Below are positions 27,808-37,703 of a DNA stretch of 64,000 bases, in pieces; the stretch's first letter is position 1; every line of letters begins with the position of its first letter. The notes beneath the pieces were generated by a model. It was not told where the DNA came from, did no database searches, and was given only the letters and a program-made list of their open reading frames with translations. Source of the DNA: Bacteroidota bacterium (GTDB taxonomy: Bacteria > Bacteroidota > Rhodothermia > Balneolales > Balneolaceae); contig JAQCBZ010000005.1 in the NCBI GenBank assembly GCA_027621355.1, forward strand, positions 1 to 64,000. Direction: 5' to 3'. The position numbers and the translations under genes are program-made.

Positions 27808-28944
27808 ATGCCGAAGATTTTTGAGCACCACCACACAGATGCCTCCTCCAAAGCACGCCTAGGGACCCTTCACACAGATCATGGGACCATTGAGACGCCT
27901 ATTTTTATGCCCGTTGGCACCCTTGGGACGGTCAAGGGGGTGAGTCGTGAAGACTTAAAGACACGGATTAATGCGCCCATTATCCTTGGCAACACCTACC
28001 ACCTCTACTTACGGCCAGGAGTGGACTTGATGAGAGAGGTGGGGGGATTGCATGCCTTTATGGGATGGGATCGCGCGATTTTGACAGATTCGGGCGGGTA
28101 TCAAATCTTTAGTCTGTCAGATATGCGCTCCTTGGAAGAAAAAGGAGCAAAGTTCAAAAGTCACCTTGACGGTTCAGAACATTGGTTTACGCCAGAGAAT
28201 GTGGTGGATATTCAGCGAGATTTGGGGTCGGACATTATGATGATCCTGGATGAATGCCCTCCATGGCCCGCGTCCTACAAGTATGTTCGAGAGTCGATGG
28301 AACTTACCCACCGTTGGGCCCAGCGAGGACGTGACGCTTTTGAGCAAAGTGAGCCTCGTTACGGACACAATCAACTACAATTTGGGATTGTACAGGGTGG
28401 TACGTACTCGGATCTGCGCAAAGCCTCTGCCGAATTTATGGCGTCCCTTCCTTTTGAAGGATTAGCTATAGGAGGCTTGAGCGTAGGTGAGCCAACTGAG
28501 GTGATGATGCAGATTGCCGACGAGAATACCGATGTATTGCCAGAAGATCGCCCTCGGTACCTAATGGGGGTTGGCACACCGGCTAATTTACTCGAAGCCA
28601 TTCGTAGGGGCATCGATATGTTTGACTGCGTCATGCCCACACGCAATGCCAGAAACGGGATGTTATTCACTCGCCATGGCATTGTGAACCTTCGTAATGC
28701 TCATTGGCGCAATCATCACAAGCCGCTGGACCCTGAATTTCCATCGGATGTATGCCAAGCCTACAACACGAGTTATCTACACCATTTATTTCGGTGTAAT
28801 GAGCTTTTGGGCATGGAATTAGCCTCTGAGCATAATCTTACGTTTTACCTGTGGCTCATGGCAGAAGCGCGTCAAGCGATTGCTGAAAACCGCTATCAAG
28901 CATGGGTAGGGTCCATGATTGAGGATGTCACGAGGCGTTTATAA
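27808..28944 (+). CDS. tgt: Queuine tRNA-ribosyltransferase (start likely 27808)
   Basis: ARLGTLHTDHGTIETPIFMPVGTLGTVKG, LTDSGGYQIFSLSDMR, GGLSVGEP. Confidence 0.97.
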   Translation: MPKIFEHHHTDASSKARLGTLHTDHGTIETPIFMPVGTLGTVKGVSREDLKTRINAPIILGNTYHLYLRPGVDLMREVGGLHAFMGWDRAILTDSGGYQIFSLSDMRSLEEKGAKFKSHLDGSEHWFTPENVVDIQRDLGSDIMMILDECPPWPASYKYVRESMELTHRWAQRGRDAFEQSEPRYGHNQLQFGIVQGGTYSDLRKASAEFMASLPFEGLAIGGLSVGEPTEVMMQIADENTDVLPEDRPRYLMGVGTPANLLEAIRRGIDMFDCVMPTRNARNGMLFTRHGIVNLRNAHWRNHHKPLDPEFPSDVCQAYNTSYLHHLFRCNELLGMELASEHNLTFYLWLMAEARQAIAENRYQAWVGSMIEDVTRRL

Positions 28945-29769
28945 CGAGTCTTGGGTCCTTTTTTTGAAATAAATCCCCATCGACCGGCCAAATTGGAGCC
29001 AAAATTGCAAAGATTGACGTGACTGGCTTGAGGTTTTGAAGTGAATGGCCTCCACTGTGGGTAGTACATGGAGCTTCCACCCACTTTGGCGTAATCGAAC
29101 CGATAAATCGGTGTCTTCCCAGTACAAAAAGAACTCAGGATCAAACCCGCTAACCTCACGAAACGCTTCTACTCGTATCACCATGCAGGCCCCCGAGAGG
29201 ATATCCACCACTACAGGCTCTGATTGATCTTTCAGAGCGTCCAAATCCATGTAATAATCGGGCATCCCCAACGCTCGCCTTATCGCTTTTGGGACATGCA
29301 AATATTTGGCTATACTCGCTGTTTTGGTGGGTTGATACCGAAACGACTCAGCTGCCACCTCACCATCTCGACTCACCATCGCACACCCTACCGCAGCAAC
29401 ATCGGGATGGGTGTCTAAATACTCAGCCATGGTGGTGAGCGATTTATCGGTTAACCGTACGTCCGGATTCACCAGACAAACATAAGCGGTATCAACCTGC
29501 TCGATGGCTTGATTATTGGCCCGTCCAAAGCCGATGTTTTGTTGATTCCATTCAATCTGGACCTTCCCTTGAAGATGAGATAATTGTTCTCTGGAATCAT
29601 CACTGGAGGCATTATCGATAATGATGGCTTGAGCAATGCGTGGATGTGAGTCCACAGATAGTGTCTCTAAGCTTCGCAATACATGGTGTGCGGTGTTAAA
29701 ATTCACCGTCACAACACTAATCATAGGAAGGGTTTGCGAGCTAGTAGATGGAGTCATGGCCTGGGGCAA
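28939..29769 (-). CDS. GT2-family (rhamnosyltransferase-like) glycosyltransferase
   Basis: SVVTVNFNTAHHVLRSLETL, VCLVNPDVRL, GFDPEFFLYWEDTDLSVRLRQSGW. Confidence 0.92.
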   Translation of the reverse strand: MPQAMTPSTSSQTLPMISVVTVNFNTAHHVLRSLETLSVDSHPRIAQAIIIDNASSDDSREQLSHLQGKVQIEWNQQNIGFGRANNQAIEQVDTAYVCLVNPDVRLTDKSLTTMAEYLDTHPDVAAVGCAMVSRDGEVAAESFRYQPTKTASIAKYLHVPKAIRRALGMPDYYMDLDALKDQSEPVVVDILSGACMVIRVEAFREVSGFDPEFFLYWEDTDLSVRLRQSGWKLHVLPTVEAIHFKTSSQSRQSLQFWLQFGRSMGIYFKKRTQDSL

Positions 29770-29796
29770 TCAAAACGTCGGTTCACGATACGCAAC

Positions 29797-32271
29797 TCAA
29801 CGAACGATTGCTACTTTTCCAACAGCACGTTCTTTTCCGTCTCGATCAAGAGCAATCACGATATACACACCGGTACTGAGTCGCTTCCCATCATCCGAGA
29901 GCCCATCCCAACGCACACGGCCACCCTCTGCATCCATTCCCTTGACCCGCTGCCCATCGATGGTCAAGACACGGACACGAGACCGAGTTGGCAACCCTTC
30001 CAAAATCATCTCTTCATGTCGTTCATAAGAGAAAGGACTTGGGTACACCGATAGATTATCAAGTTTAGAGGCACCTTGGTTTGCGCGATCCTGATAGAGC
30101 TGGACACCAGCGCTCGTACTCACAAATAGATTCCCAGTCGATGGGTCAAAGGCTAGGTCTTGAATGGCATTGCTCAGCAACGGAGAATTCTCCTGTGTAA
30201 AGTGTTCAAGAATGGCTGTTCCAGCCGCATTCAAAAGCCATAACCCATCATTCGCCGTCGCAACCCATTTCTGGTTCGCCCCATTGACGACCATTGCTGT
30301 CACATTAATATCTCGCAGAAGATACGGTGATGGACCTGTTGGATTTTCAGCGATGAGCCACTGAGCCGTCCGTTCGGCCACACCGCCCACCAGTAGTAAG
30401 TCCGGAAACAACAATTTTGCAATGCCACGCTCCGTACCTATCCATATCTCTCCCCGTTGATCTTCGATTACAGCCGTTACGGTGGCATCGGGCAGATTAC
30501 CCGATGAAGAGCCTGCATTGAGCACCACAGCTTGATCATCTTGGGGTGACGTAGGATCTGGACCTGTATCAAGCACCATGACCCCACGACCCACTCGGCT
30601 GGCTGATTTCAAAAATACCCACTTCCAATCGCGCGAGTCAATAAACAGCCCCTCATATAAGTCCAAGGAGCTCAACCCTGAGACCTTGGGGACCAATGTC
30701 CAGTCTGCCGATCCCTCGTCGTGAAACGCTAGAGCTCGAGAGGCAAATCGACTCACCGTCCACAAACGGCCCTGACTATCGGTCTCAAGTCCAGAAATCA
30801 CTACATACTGATCGTTGTCCAATTCCCAGCCACGAAGAGAGCTGGTCACCGCATTAAACAGAGTCACATCTCCAGTAGGCGTACCCACTGCATCCAATGC
30901 CATCCGGGCAATGCCAGAGCCCCAACTCCCAACATAAGCATAGGACTCGGTCGCGACGCTCTGAAACGAAAGCTGAAAATTCGCCTCGGCCATGGTGGAA
31001 TTGGTAAACTGATTCACATTGGTCCAACCCGTGGACGTTGAATAGACCGTCATCCCTTTCTTTCGATCCGAGATGAAATTATTGTCGAATGTCTCCGACA
31101 CTGCACCCAGGAAACCATTGGCCGTCATAGTAATGGACTTTAGAGCGTTGGTTGCCGGCGTATTTAACCTCATCGTGGACGTTGAAACCTCGGCCCAATT
31201 CCCATCGAATCGATGCTCGATCACTCCTCGAGTCAGCGATCCTCGAAGGAGTGTAATCTCACCAGAGCTCGATGCGTTTGAAGTGGAGGAACCAAGTACT
31301 ATTCTGGCCGATCGGTCTTCAAAGGGGATATTTTTGAGCACATTATCACCCTGGAAGACCAACATTCTGACGCGCTGTAATAGCACTCGTTGATCCGTAC
31401 CCAGGACCTCGACCACATCGAAGGATTCCATCGACCCCGCTTGGATCCATTCACTCCAGCCAACTCCGTCTTTGTACTGCGTTACACTACTTGATGTGGC
31501 CGCTACAATACCTTGATCCAATGCACGAATCCATGTAAATGGGGTACTCCCAATCTCATCCATCGACCACGTTTGCCAAGACGCTGGCAAGTTCAGCGAG
31601 GAGGCAGAGGGCGCCGTCGCAACACCCTCAGACGTCGCAACCCAAATCGAGCCATCAGGGCGAATATCCATCGATTGAACCCCCAAACCAAGAGGCCATG
31701 CGCCAAATTGAAGGGCCGATTCACGTACAAGCCATGTATTGGCATCATACACCACGATACCAAATCCAGTAGCGATATACGCGGCGCCCCCACCCACTGC
31801 GACAGACCGTACAGATTTATCTGGAAAACGGGTAGACCGAACAATATCATTAAGTGTTCTTACTTGACGAGTTTCTAACTCAACAATGTCCAAAGCTCCG
31901 TCGCGGTAACCAATCACCAACCCCGCGCCATCGGACGTGAGCGCCATAGTCGTAGGGTTTGTTGCGTGTAGTCCGTCATTGGTCGTAAACACATCCGCAA
32001 TCAAACCTTCAGAGAGTTCAACCCCAAAAATTCCTCCTGTGGTAGCAATCCAGGCAATTCCCGACGCAGCGACCTCCATCTCAACGACTTGTTCCAAGGA
32101 TGAGATGGACAGCCAATCACCTGGAATAAGCGACTCCAAATCGAACGCTTGCGTGGACTCATTGGCTGGAGCGCCCACGGCAGGTGAAACGTTTTGAGCA
32201 TGTGTAAGCGATGCGTGGAACACGAAGCTCAACCAAACACTCACCCCCAAGATCGTCACATAGGATTTCAT
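29797..32271 (-). CDS. PorZ-like beta-propeller protein with T9SS type A C-terminal sorting-like domain
   Basis: Signal peptide; repeated propeller motifs; C-terminus LSVYPSPFSYERHEEMILEGLPTRSRVRVLTIDGQRV...WDGLSDDGKRLSTGVYIVIALD...VGKVAIVR. Confidence 0.75.
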   Translation of the reverse strand: MKSYVTILGVSVWLSFVFHASLTHAQNVSPAVGAPANESTQAFDLESLIPGDWLSISSLEQVVEMEVAASGIAWIATTGGIFGVELSEGLIADVFTTNDGLHATNPTTMALTSDGAGLVIGYRDGALDIVELETRQVRTLNDIVRSTRFPDKSVRSVAVGGGAAYIATGFGIVVYDANTWLVRESALQFGAWPLGLGVQSMDIRPDGSIWVATSEGVATAPSASSLNLPASWQTWSMDEIGSTPFTWIRALDQGIVAATSSSVTQYKDGVGWSEWIQAGSMESFDVVEVLGTDQRVLLQRVRMLVFQGDNVLKNIPFEDRSARIVLGSSTSNASSSGEITLLRGSLTRGVIEHRFDGNWAEVSTSTMRLNTPATNALKSITMTANGFLGAVSETFDNNFISDRKKGMTVYSTSTGWTNVNQFTNSTMAEANFQLSFQSVATESYAYVGSWGSGIARMALDAVGTPTGDVTLFNAVTSSLRGWELDNDQYVVISGLETDSQGRLWTVSRFASRALAFHDEGSADWTLVPKVSGLSSLDLYEGLFIDSRDWKWVFLKSASRVGRGVMVLDTGPDPTSPQDDQAVVLNAGSSSGNLPDATVTAVIEDQRGEIWIGTERGIAKLLFPDLLLVGGVAERTAQWLIAENPTGPSPYLLRDINVTAMVVNGANQKWVATANDGLWLLNAAGTAILEHFTQENSPLLSNAIQDLAFDPSTGNLFVSTSAGVQLYQDRANQGASKLDNLSVYPSPFSYERHEEMILEGLPTRSRVRVLTIDGQRVKGMDAEGGRVRWDGLSDDGKRLSTGVYIVIALDRDGKERAVGKVAIVR

Positions 32272-32275
32272 TAGG

Positions 32276-33037
32276 TCAGCCGTTGGAATGCCAATCAGGG
32301 TCTTCGTGATACTTTCGGAATACTCGCACTCCCAAATACATCAACGGGGTATCAAACGCTGCAAAGAAAAATTTGAAGAGGTAGGAGTTCACAATCAAGA
32401 TGCCTAGAGCTCCTAGGGTTGTCACCTCAGACCCCAAGCCTCCAGTAAAATAAAGAATGCTCAAAATAGCCGAGCTATCCACCAATTGGGAAACCATGGT
32501 CGAGGCATTGTTTCGAAGCCATAAGTGCTTACCGTTTGTGAGACGCTTCCAAAAATGAAACAACCGTACATCCACCGTTTGCGCCGTGAGATAAGCAATC
32601 ATACTCGCAATGGTGTTTTTGATCATAAATTCATAGACCCCTTCAAACAATGACGTGCCTCCACTCACCCCAGACGCATCTGGAAGCCAGTGGTTGATGC
32701 TCATCAACAAGAGCATGAACATATTCATAAAAAAGCCAATCCAGACCACCATTTGAGCTTTTTTTCGACCAAAAAGCTCGCTAATTAAATCTGTCGCTAG
32801 AAACGTGAATGGATAGGCGATCACTCCAACGGGGACAATCATGGAGTAAACCCGTTCATTACGAACCAATTCAGGCGTAATGGAAAGCAACCAGTCTGGC
32901 AACGAAAGAGAAAACAACGTGACAAACTTTGTCGTCCCAATCACATTCCCAAGGACAAGTGAGGTTAAAAAGACCCCTGCGAGGAAGAAAAAGAAAAAAT
33001 CCCTCTGGTCTGATGTTGGTTTCTCACCAGCACTCAC
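32276..33037 (-). CDS. Queuosine precursor transporter (VUT/YhhQ family)
   Basis: FLTSLVLGNVIGTTKFVTLF, AYPFTFLATDLISELFGRKKAQMVVWIGF, YLTAQTVDVRLFHFWKRLT, DSSAI. Confidence 0.9.
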   Translation of the reverse strand: MSAGEKPTSDQRDFFFFFLAGVFLTSLVLGNVIGTTKFVTLFSLSLPDWLLSITPELVRNERVYSMIVPVGVIAYPFTFLATDLISELFGRKKAQMVVWIGFFMNMFMLLLMSINHWLPDASGVSGGTSLFEGVYEFMIKNTIASMIAYLTAQTVDVRLFHFWKRLTNGKHLWLRNNASTMVSQLVDSSAILSILYFTGGLGSEVTTLGALGILIVNSYLFKFFFAAFDTPLMYLGVRVFRKYHEDPDWHSNG

Positions 33038-33984
33038 TAATCTACACTTTGAAGATACTTATAAAACTCACTGTCGCTGGAGATGACAATGGTCGTTTTT
33101 TCATCAAAAGCGACTTTATACGCCTCCATGGCTCGTGTGAAGTCATACAATTCTCGAGCTGCAGCCGATTTATTGTACGATTCATTAAAAATAGCCGCTG
33201 CTGCTGCATCTCCATCCCCTCGAATTTCCTTGGCTTCCCGGAAAGCTTCAGACTGGATTTGAAGTAGATCACGCTCTTTCTCTCCATTGATTCGTGACGC
33301 CTCCCCTTGTCCTTCCGACCGGAACAAGTCAGCAATACGATTCCTCTCAGAGATCATTCGATCATACACGGTTACACGCACCTCTTCCACATAATTAATA
33401 CGCTTGAAGCGGAAGTCAAGGACTTGAATGCCAAGATCTGCTGCTCGTTCATTGGCCAGCTCCAGGACGATATCTTGAATAGCATCACGGCCTGTCTGAA
33501 TGGTATCAAGGGAGTCGGAGAGTAATTCTGATAGTTCATCATCCGCAACGGGTGTACGGTTGGATGTGCGAACAAGCTCATCTAGGTCATGATTTGCCAC
33601 CGCATTACGAGTCTCTCCATCCAAAATGTCATCTAGACGAGATTGTGCACCCCGTTCATTACCCAATCGACGGAAAAACTGCAACGGGTCGGTAATTTGC
33701 CAGCGTGCGTAGGAGTCGACAAAAATAAATTTCTTGTCTTTGGTTGGGACCTGATTTCGGTCACCATCCCACTCCAAATATCGTTTGTCAAAGTAGTTCG
33801 CGTCTTGAACAAATGGCAGTTTAAACTTTAGGCCTGGATCTGTAACCGCATCCCCCACGGGCGCACCAAATTGTGTGAGGACCACTTGTTCGGTTTCATC
33901 TACGATGTACACGGAATTAGAGATCAGGATTATGGCGCCAAAAAGTGCCGCCAAGAGAATCGATGTTGAGCGATTTAATTTCAT
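33037..33984 (-). CDS. hflC: Protease modulator HflC (SPFH family)
   Basis: VYIVDETEQVVLTQFGAPVG, DPGLKFKLPFVQD, RMISERNRIADLFRSEGQGEASRINGEKERD. Confidence 0.94.
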   Translation of the reverse strand: MKLNRSTSILLAALFGAIILISNSVYIVDETEQVVLTQFGAPVGDAVTDPGLKFKLPFVQDANYFDKRYLEWDGDRNQVPTKDKKFIFVDSYARWQITDPLQFFRRLGNERGAQSRLDDILDGETRNAVANHDLDELVRTSNRTPVADDELSELLSDSLDTIQTGRDAIQDIVLELANERAADLGIQVLDFRFKRINYVEEVRVTVYDRMISERNRIADLFRSEGQGEASRINGEKERDLLQIQSEAFREAKEIRGDGDAAAAAIFNESYNKSAAARELYDFTRAMEAYKVAFDEKTTIVISSDSEFYKYLQSVD

Positions 33985-35057
33985 TGTGATCCTCCACTAG
34001 AGGCTACGGGTGTTGATGAGCCTGTTCTTGTTGCGCTAGTTGGGCCTGAAACACCCAGTCCTTGACCTTGCAACTGCAGCAAAGGCAATACGTTGTTACC
34101 GTTTTCGTCCACGATCACTTTGTTGCCAACTTTAGGTAAGATTTCTTGCATCGTTTCGTAGTAAATACGCTTTTTGGTGATGCTTGGTGCTTTGATGTAT
34201 TCGTTGTAAAGCGCGTTAAAACTGGCCACTTCACCTTCTGCTCTATTCACACGGTCAATAGAATACCCTTCAGCCTGTTGAATCGTTTGTTGAGCCTCTC
34301 CTCGAGCTCGTGGAATGATGCGGTTGTAATCTGCTAAGGCCTCGTTTACGAGGGTTTCACGTTGCTGTTGGGCTTCATTAACCTCATTAAACGAAGGTTT
34401 TACTGGGTCTGGTGGGTTAATGTCCTGAAGAACGACCTGTTCAATTCGAAGGCCCATCTCATACTCGTCACATAACGCTTGGAGTAGACTCTGCACCTGC
34501 AAGGCAACTTCTGCACGCCCAACCGTCAGTACTTCATTGACAGTCCGGTCTCCCACAACTTTACGCATAGCGGATTCACTCATATCTCGAAGTGTCTGTT
34601 CGGGATTACGGACTTTAAACAAAAACTGATATGGATCCGCAATACGGTATTGAACCACCCACTCGACATCGGCAAGATTCAAATCACCCGTTAACATAAG
34701 TGACTCCCCTTCGTACCCTGCTTTTCGATAGGTCGACTCCACATCAGCCCGAACGGTACGGTAGCCAAATTCCTGCTTTAATTGACGCTCTACAGGTACA
34801 ATACGAGCTTGTTCTACAAATGGAATCTTAAATCGTAGACCCGATTCTGCGGTTCGGATATACTCACCAAACCTCATAATCATACCGACCTCCTCTGGAC
34901 CCACAGTATAGAATGACTGGAATCCCATCAAGATCACTGCACCACCGATAATGAAGTTGCGCAGATTGCCCGTTAGGTTTTGAATTGCTTCTTGAAAATT
35001 TGGACCGCCACTTGCGCTCTCTTTATTTTGATTAGCCATAAGAATGTTACATTTCAC
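33981..35057 (-). CDS. hflK: FtsH protease activity modulator HflK (start 35057 or 35039)
   Basis: FQSFYTVGPEEVGMIMRFGEYIRTAESGLRFKIPF, LQDINPPDPVKPSFNEVNEAQQQRE. Confidence 0.94.
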   Translation of the reverse strand: MKCNILMANQNKESASGGPNFQEAIQNLTGNLRNFIIGGAVILMGFQSFYTVGPEEVGMIMRFGEYIRTAESGLRFKIPFVEQARIVPVERQLKQEFGYRTVRADVESTYRKAGYEGESLMLTGDLNLADVEWVVQYRIADPYQFLFKVRNPEQTLRDMSESAMRKVVGDRTVNEVLTVGRAEVALQVQSLLQALCDEYEMGLRIEQVVLQDINPPDPVKPSFNEVNEAQQQRETLVNEALADYNRIIPRARGEAQQTIQQAEGYSIDRVNRAEGEVASFNALYNEYIKAPSITKKRIYYETMQEILPKVGNKVIVDENGNNVLPLLQLQGQGLGVSGPTSATRTGSSTPVASSGGSQ

Positions 35058-35068
35058 ACGTTGACACT

Positions 35069-35089
35069 TCGAATCAGCGATTGATTCGA
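35069..35089. promoter_or_regulatory. Perfect inverted repeat TCGAATCA-GCGAT-TGATTCGA in hflK/mscS divergent intergenic region
   Basis: 8-bp arms, 5-nt spacer, between divergent start codons. Confidence 0.45.
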
Positions 35090-35115
35090 GACACGCCCTT
35101 GAACCATAGTATACA

Positions 35116-36324
35116 ATGTCCTACGACCAAGACTCAACACAAGTTTCAACAATTTCTGAACCATCGAGCGTTTCCTTAGATAGCGTAGAATCACTTCAAA
35201 GCCCCCTTGAATCTACCCTCTCAGTTGCCGTTGTTCAAGTTGTAGACTCCCTTCCTTCCTTTTTTAGAGCAGATCTATTTGGATTCGAGCTTTGGCAGTT
35301 CGCTGCCTTGGCGATTTGGATCGCGATTGCAGCAAGTTTATCGTGGCTTTTTGAGACGCTTGTGAGTCGATATCTTCGGCCATTTCTTAAGCGATTTGAA
35401 CAAGGGACTACAGAGGCTTTTGTCGACTCTATGGCAAAACCGATCCGTTGGTGGCTCCTCTTTATCATCTTGAGCCTCACGAGCACATTGCTTCAGCTAG
35501 ACCCAGAGCTTAACACTCGCCTAACACAAGTTCTCGCGGTCTTTGCCTCCATCGCCACAATCGTCTTGGTCTATCGTCTCACCGAGTTTATTGCTGAGCG
35601 CGCTCTTGAATACACTGCTAAAACAGAAAGCTCTTTTGATGATCAACTTGTTCCTTTAATCCGAAATTCGATTCAAGTGATTGTCATTGTTGTTGGGGTG
35701 TTGTTCATTCTGCAGAATAATGGCGTAAACGTCACCAGCCTCATTGCAGGACTAGGCCTTGGGGGGCTCGCCTTTGCTCTTGCGGCTCAAAACACGCTGG
35801 CCAACTTTTTTGGCTCCATTACACTGTTTCTTGATCGACCGTTTCAAGTGGGTGATGTAATCTCTGCAGGTGGGATTGATGGGACTGTGGAGGAGGTTGG
35901 GTTCCGCTCAACTCGCCTACGGACGTTTTACAACTCTCAAGTCACTATGTCCAACGCAAAACTCGCTGATCTTGATATCGATAATTTGGGTCGACGACAG
36001 GTTCGTCGCTTCCGCACCAATATTGGACTGACCTATGATACCCCAACGGATAAAATTCAGTCTTTTGTGGAAGGAGTTCGCAAGATTGTAGAAGAGACCC
36101 CCGAAATCTGGAATGACTCTCATGAAGTTCATTTTAACAATATGGGTGCCTACAGTCTAGATATACTGGTGAATATTTTCTTCGACGTGACAACCTGGAC
36201 TGAGGAATTAACCGCGCGTCATACCTTTTTGATAAATGTGATGAAACTGGGAGAGGAATTGGGCGTTGAATTTGCGTTTCCTACTCAAACGCTGCATGTA
36301 GAGAGTATGCCCAAAACATCTTAA
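35116..36324 (+). CDS. Mechanosensitive ion channel (MscS family)
   Basis: ALAAQNTLANFFGSITLFLDRPFQVGDVISAGGIDGTVEEVGFRSTRLRTF. Confidence 0.94.
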   Translation: MSYDQDSTQVSTISEPSSVSLDSVESLQSPLESTLSVAVVQVVDSLPSFFRADLFGFELWQFAALAIWIAIAASLSWLFETLVSRYLRPFLKRFEQGTTEAFVDSMAKPIRWWLLFIILSLTSTLLQLDPELNTRLTQVLAVFASIATIVLVYRLTEFIAERALEYTAKTESSFDDQLVPLIRNSIQVIVIVVGVLFILQNNGVNVTSLIAGLGLGGLAFALAAQNTLANFFGSITLFLDRPFQVGDVISAGGIDGTVEEVGFRSTRLRTFYNSQVTMSNAKLADLDIDNLGRRQVRRFRTNIGLTYDTPTDKIQSFVEGVRKIVEETPEIWNDSHEVHFNNMGAYSLDILVNIFFDVTTWTEELTARHTFLINVMKLGEELGVEFAFPTQTLHVESMPKTS

Positions 36325-36368
36325 GGGACTTTTGAATCGTAAGGCCACAGGTCTAGCTGGCAGTTATT

Positions 36369-37703
36369 TTATCCAGCCGCTGGCGATGGCCTAACCGACG
36401 AACCTTTCGCTCCATACCACGCAATATAGAGGTAGCACAGGGCAGGGACGACAAACGCCAATGCAAGGCCGCCCGATATGTCTGCAACCCAGCCATAAAG
36501 AGGAGGAATAAGAGCTCCACCCACGATAGCGGTACACAGAATTCCTGAGCCTTGAGCGGTACGATTACCCAGTTTGGCAATTCCGAGGGAGAAAATGGTT
36601 GGGAACATAATAGAGTTAAAGAGTCCAATACTCAGGACGGTCCACATCGATGCGGCGCCAGTCGTCAGTATCGTCACACCAAGAAGGGTCACATTCACCA
36701 AGGCATACACAGCCAATAGCGTACCTGGGCGGATAAATAACTGGAGCGCGGAGCCAATAAAACGACCCACCATAGCGCCACCCCAATAAAACACAACAAA
36801 GGTGCCTGCTAATCGGGCTGCAGGAATACTTGAAGGGTCCGATCCTGAGAGGGTGCTGGCAAGGGAGCCCATCCATCCGTTAGCGTCCACAATGGATTGG
36901 ACATCAAGCTCCAAAAAGTAGTTGACCAAGTAGCTCCCAATCGAGACCTCTGCGCCAACATAAACAAAGATCGCCAGGGCACCATACATGACATGAGGTG
37001 TCCGAAAGGTATCCATGTACCCAGACATACCCTCTTGCCCATCATCTAAAATGCGTGGCAGTTTAAACAGGGCAAACACACCCGCTAAGAGAGCCAAGAT
37101 GCCGGCAATCACCGTAAAGGGTTGCCTCACAGCCATAGCTTCGGCTTCCACATAAACCTGTTTTGCGGCTTCCGTCATGGAGGCCACCTCTTCGGGGGAT
37201 GCCACCACATCGCCAAGCAAATACGCAGCACCAATCAGCGGCGCAATCGTTGTGCCCAGTGAGTTAAAGGCTTGGCTCAAATTAAGGCGAGAGGCAGCCG
37301 AGTCTTCCGGGCCTAGGGTGTTGACATAAGGATTGGCTGCAACCTGCAACAGGGTGATACCCGCAGCTAACACAAACATGGCAAGCAAAAAGATAGGAAA
37401 CACCCGCAGCCCAGCTGCTGGAATAAACAACAAACAACCCACAGCCATCGTCAATAACCCAACAACGACACCACGCTTGTATCCAATCCGTGATATGAGA
37501 CCCCCACCTGGAATCGAAAAGACAAAGTAGGCCGTAAAAAAGGAGAACTGAATGAGTCCTGCCTGAAAATAGGTTAACTCAAAAATCTCTTTGAGTCGCG
37601 GGATGAGCGCATCGACCAATACCGTTATGAATCCCCACATAAAGAAGAGGGAGGTAACGACAATCAGTGCTATAGGGTACGTTTTACCTGACGGGTTGCT
37701 CAC
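36369..37703 (-). CDS. FucP-type sugar MFS transporter
   Basis: FFMWGFITVLVDALIPRLKEIFELTYFQAGLIQFSFFTAYF, NPYVNTLGPEDSAASRLNLSQAFNSLGTTIAPLIGA. Confidence 0.92.
   Translation of the reverse strand: MSNPSGKTYPIALIVVTSLFFMWGFITVLVDALIPRLKEIFELTYFQAGLIQFSFFTAYFVFSIPGGGLISRIGYKRGVVVGLLTMAVGCLLFIPAAGLRVFPIFLLAMFVLAAGITLLQVAANPYVNTLGPEDSAASRLNLSQAFNSLGTTIAPLIGAAYLLGDVVASPEEVASMTEAAKQVYVEAEAMAVRQPFTVIAGILALLAGVFALFKLPRILDDGQEGMSGYMDTFRTPHVMYGALAIFVYVGAEVSIGSYLVNYFLELDVQSIVDANGWMGSLASTLSGSDPSSIPAARLAGTFVVFYWGGAMVGRFIGSALQLFIRPGTLLAVYALVNVTLLGVTILTTGAASMWTVLSIGLFNSIMFPTIFSLGIAKLGNRTAQGSGILCTAIVGGALIPPLYGWVADISGGLALAFVVPALCYLYIAWYGAKGSSVRPSPAAG

Noticed and set aside
36345-36375. GCCaCAG...CTGGC stem between mscS and FucP genes as terminator
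   Set aside because: Bulged stem followed only by AGTTATTTTA; not convincing without 3'-end data.
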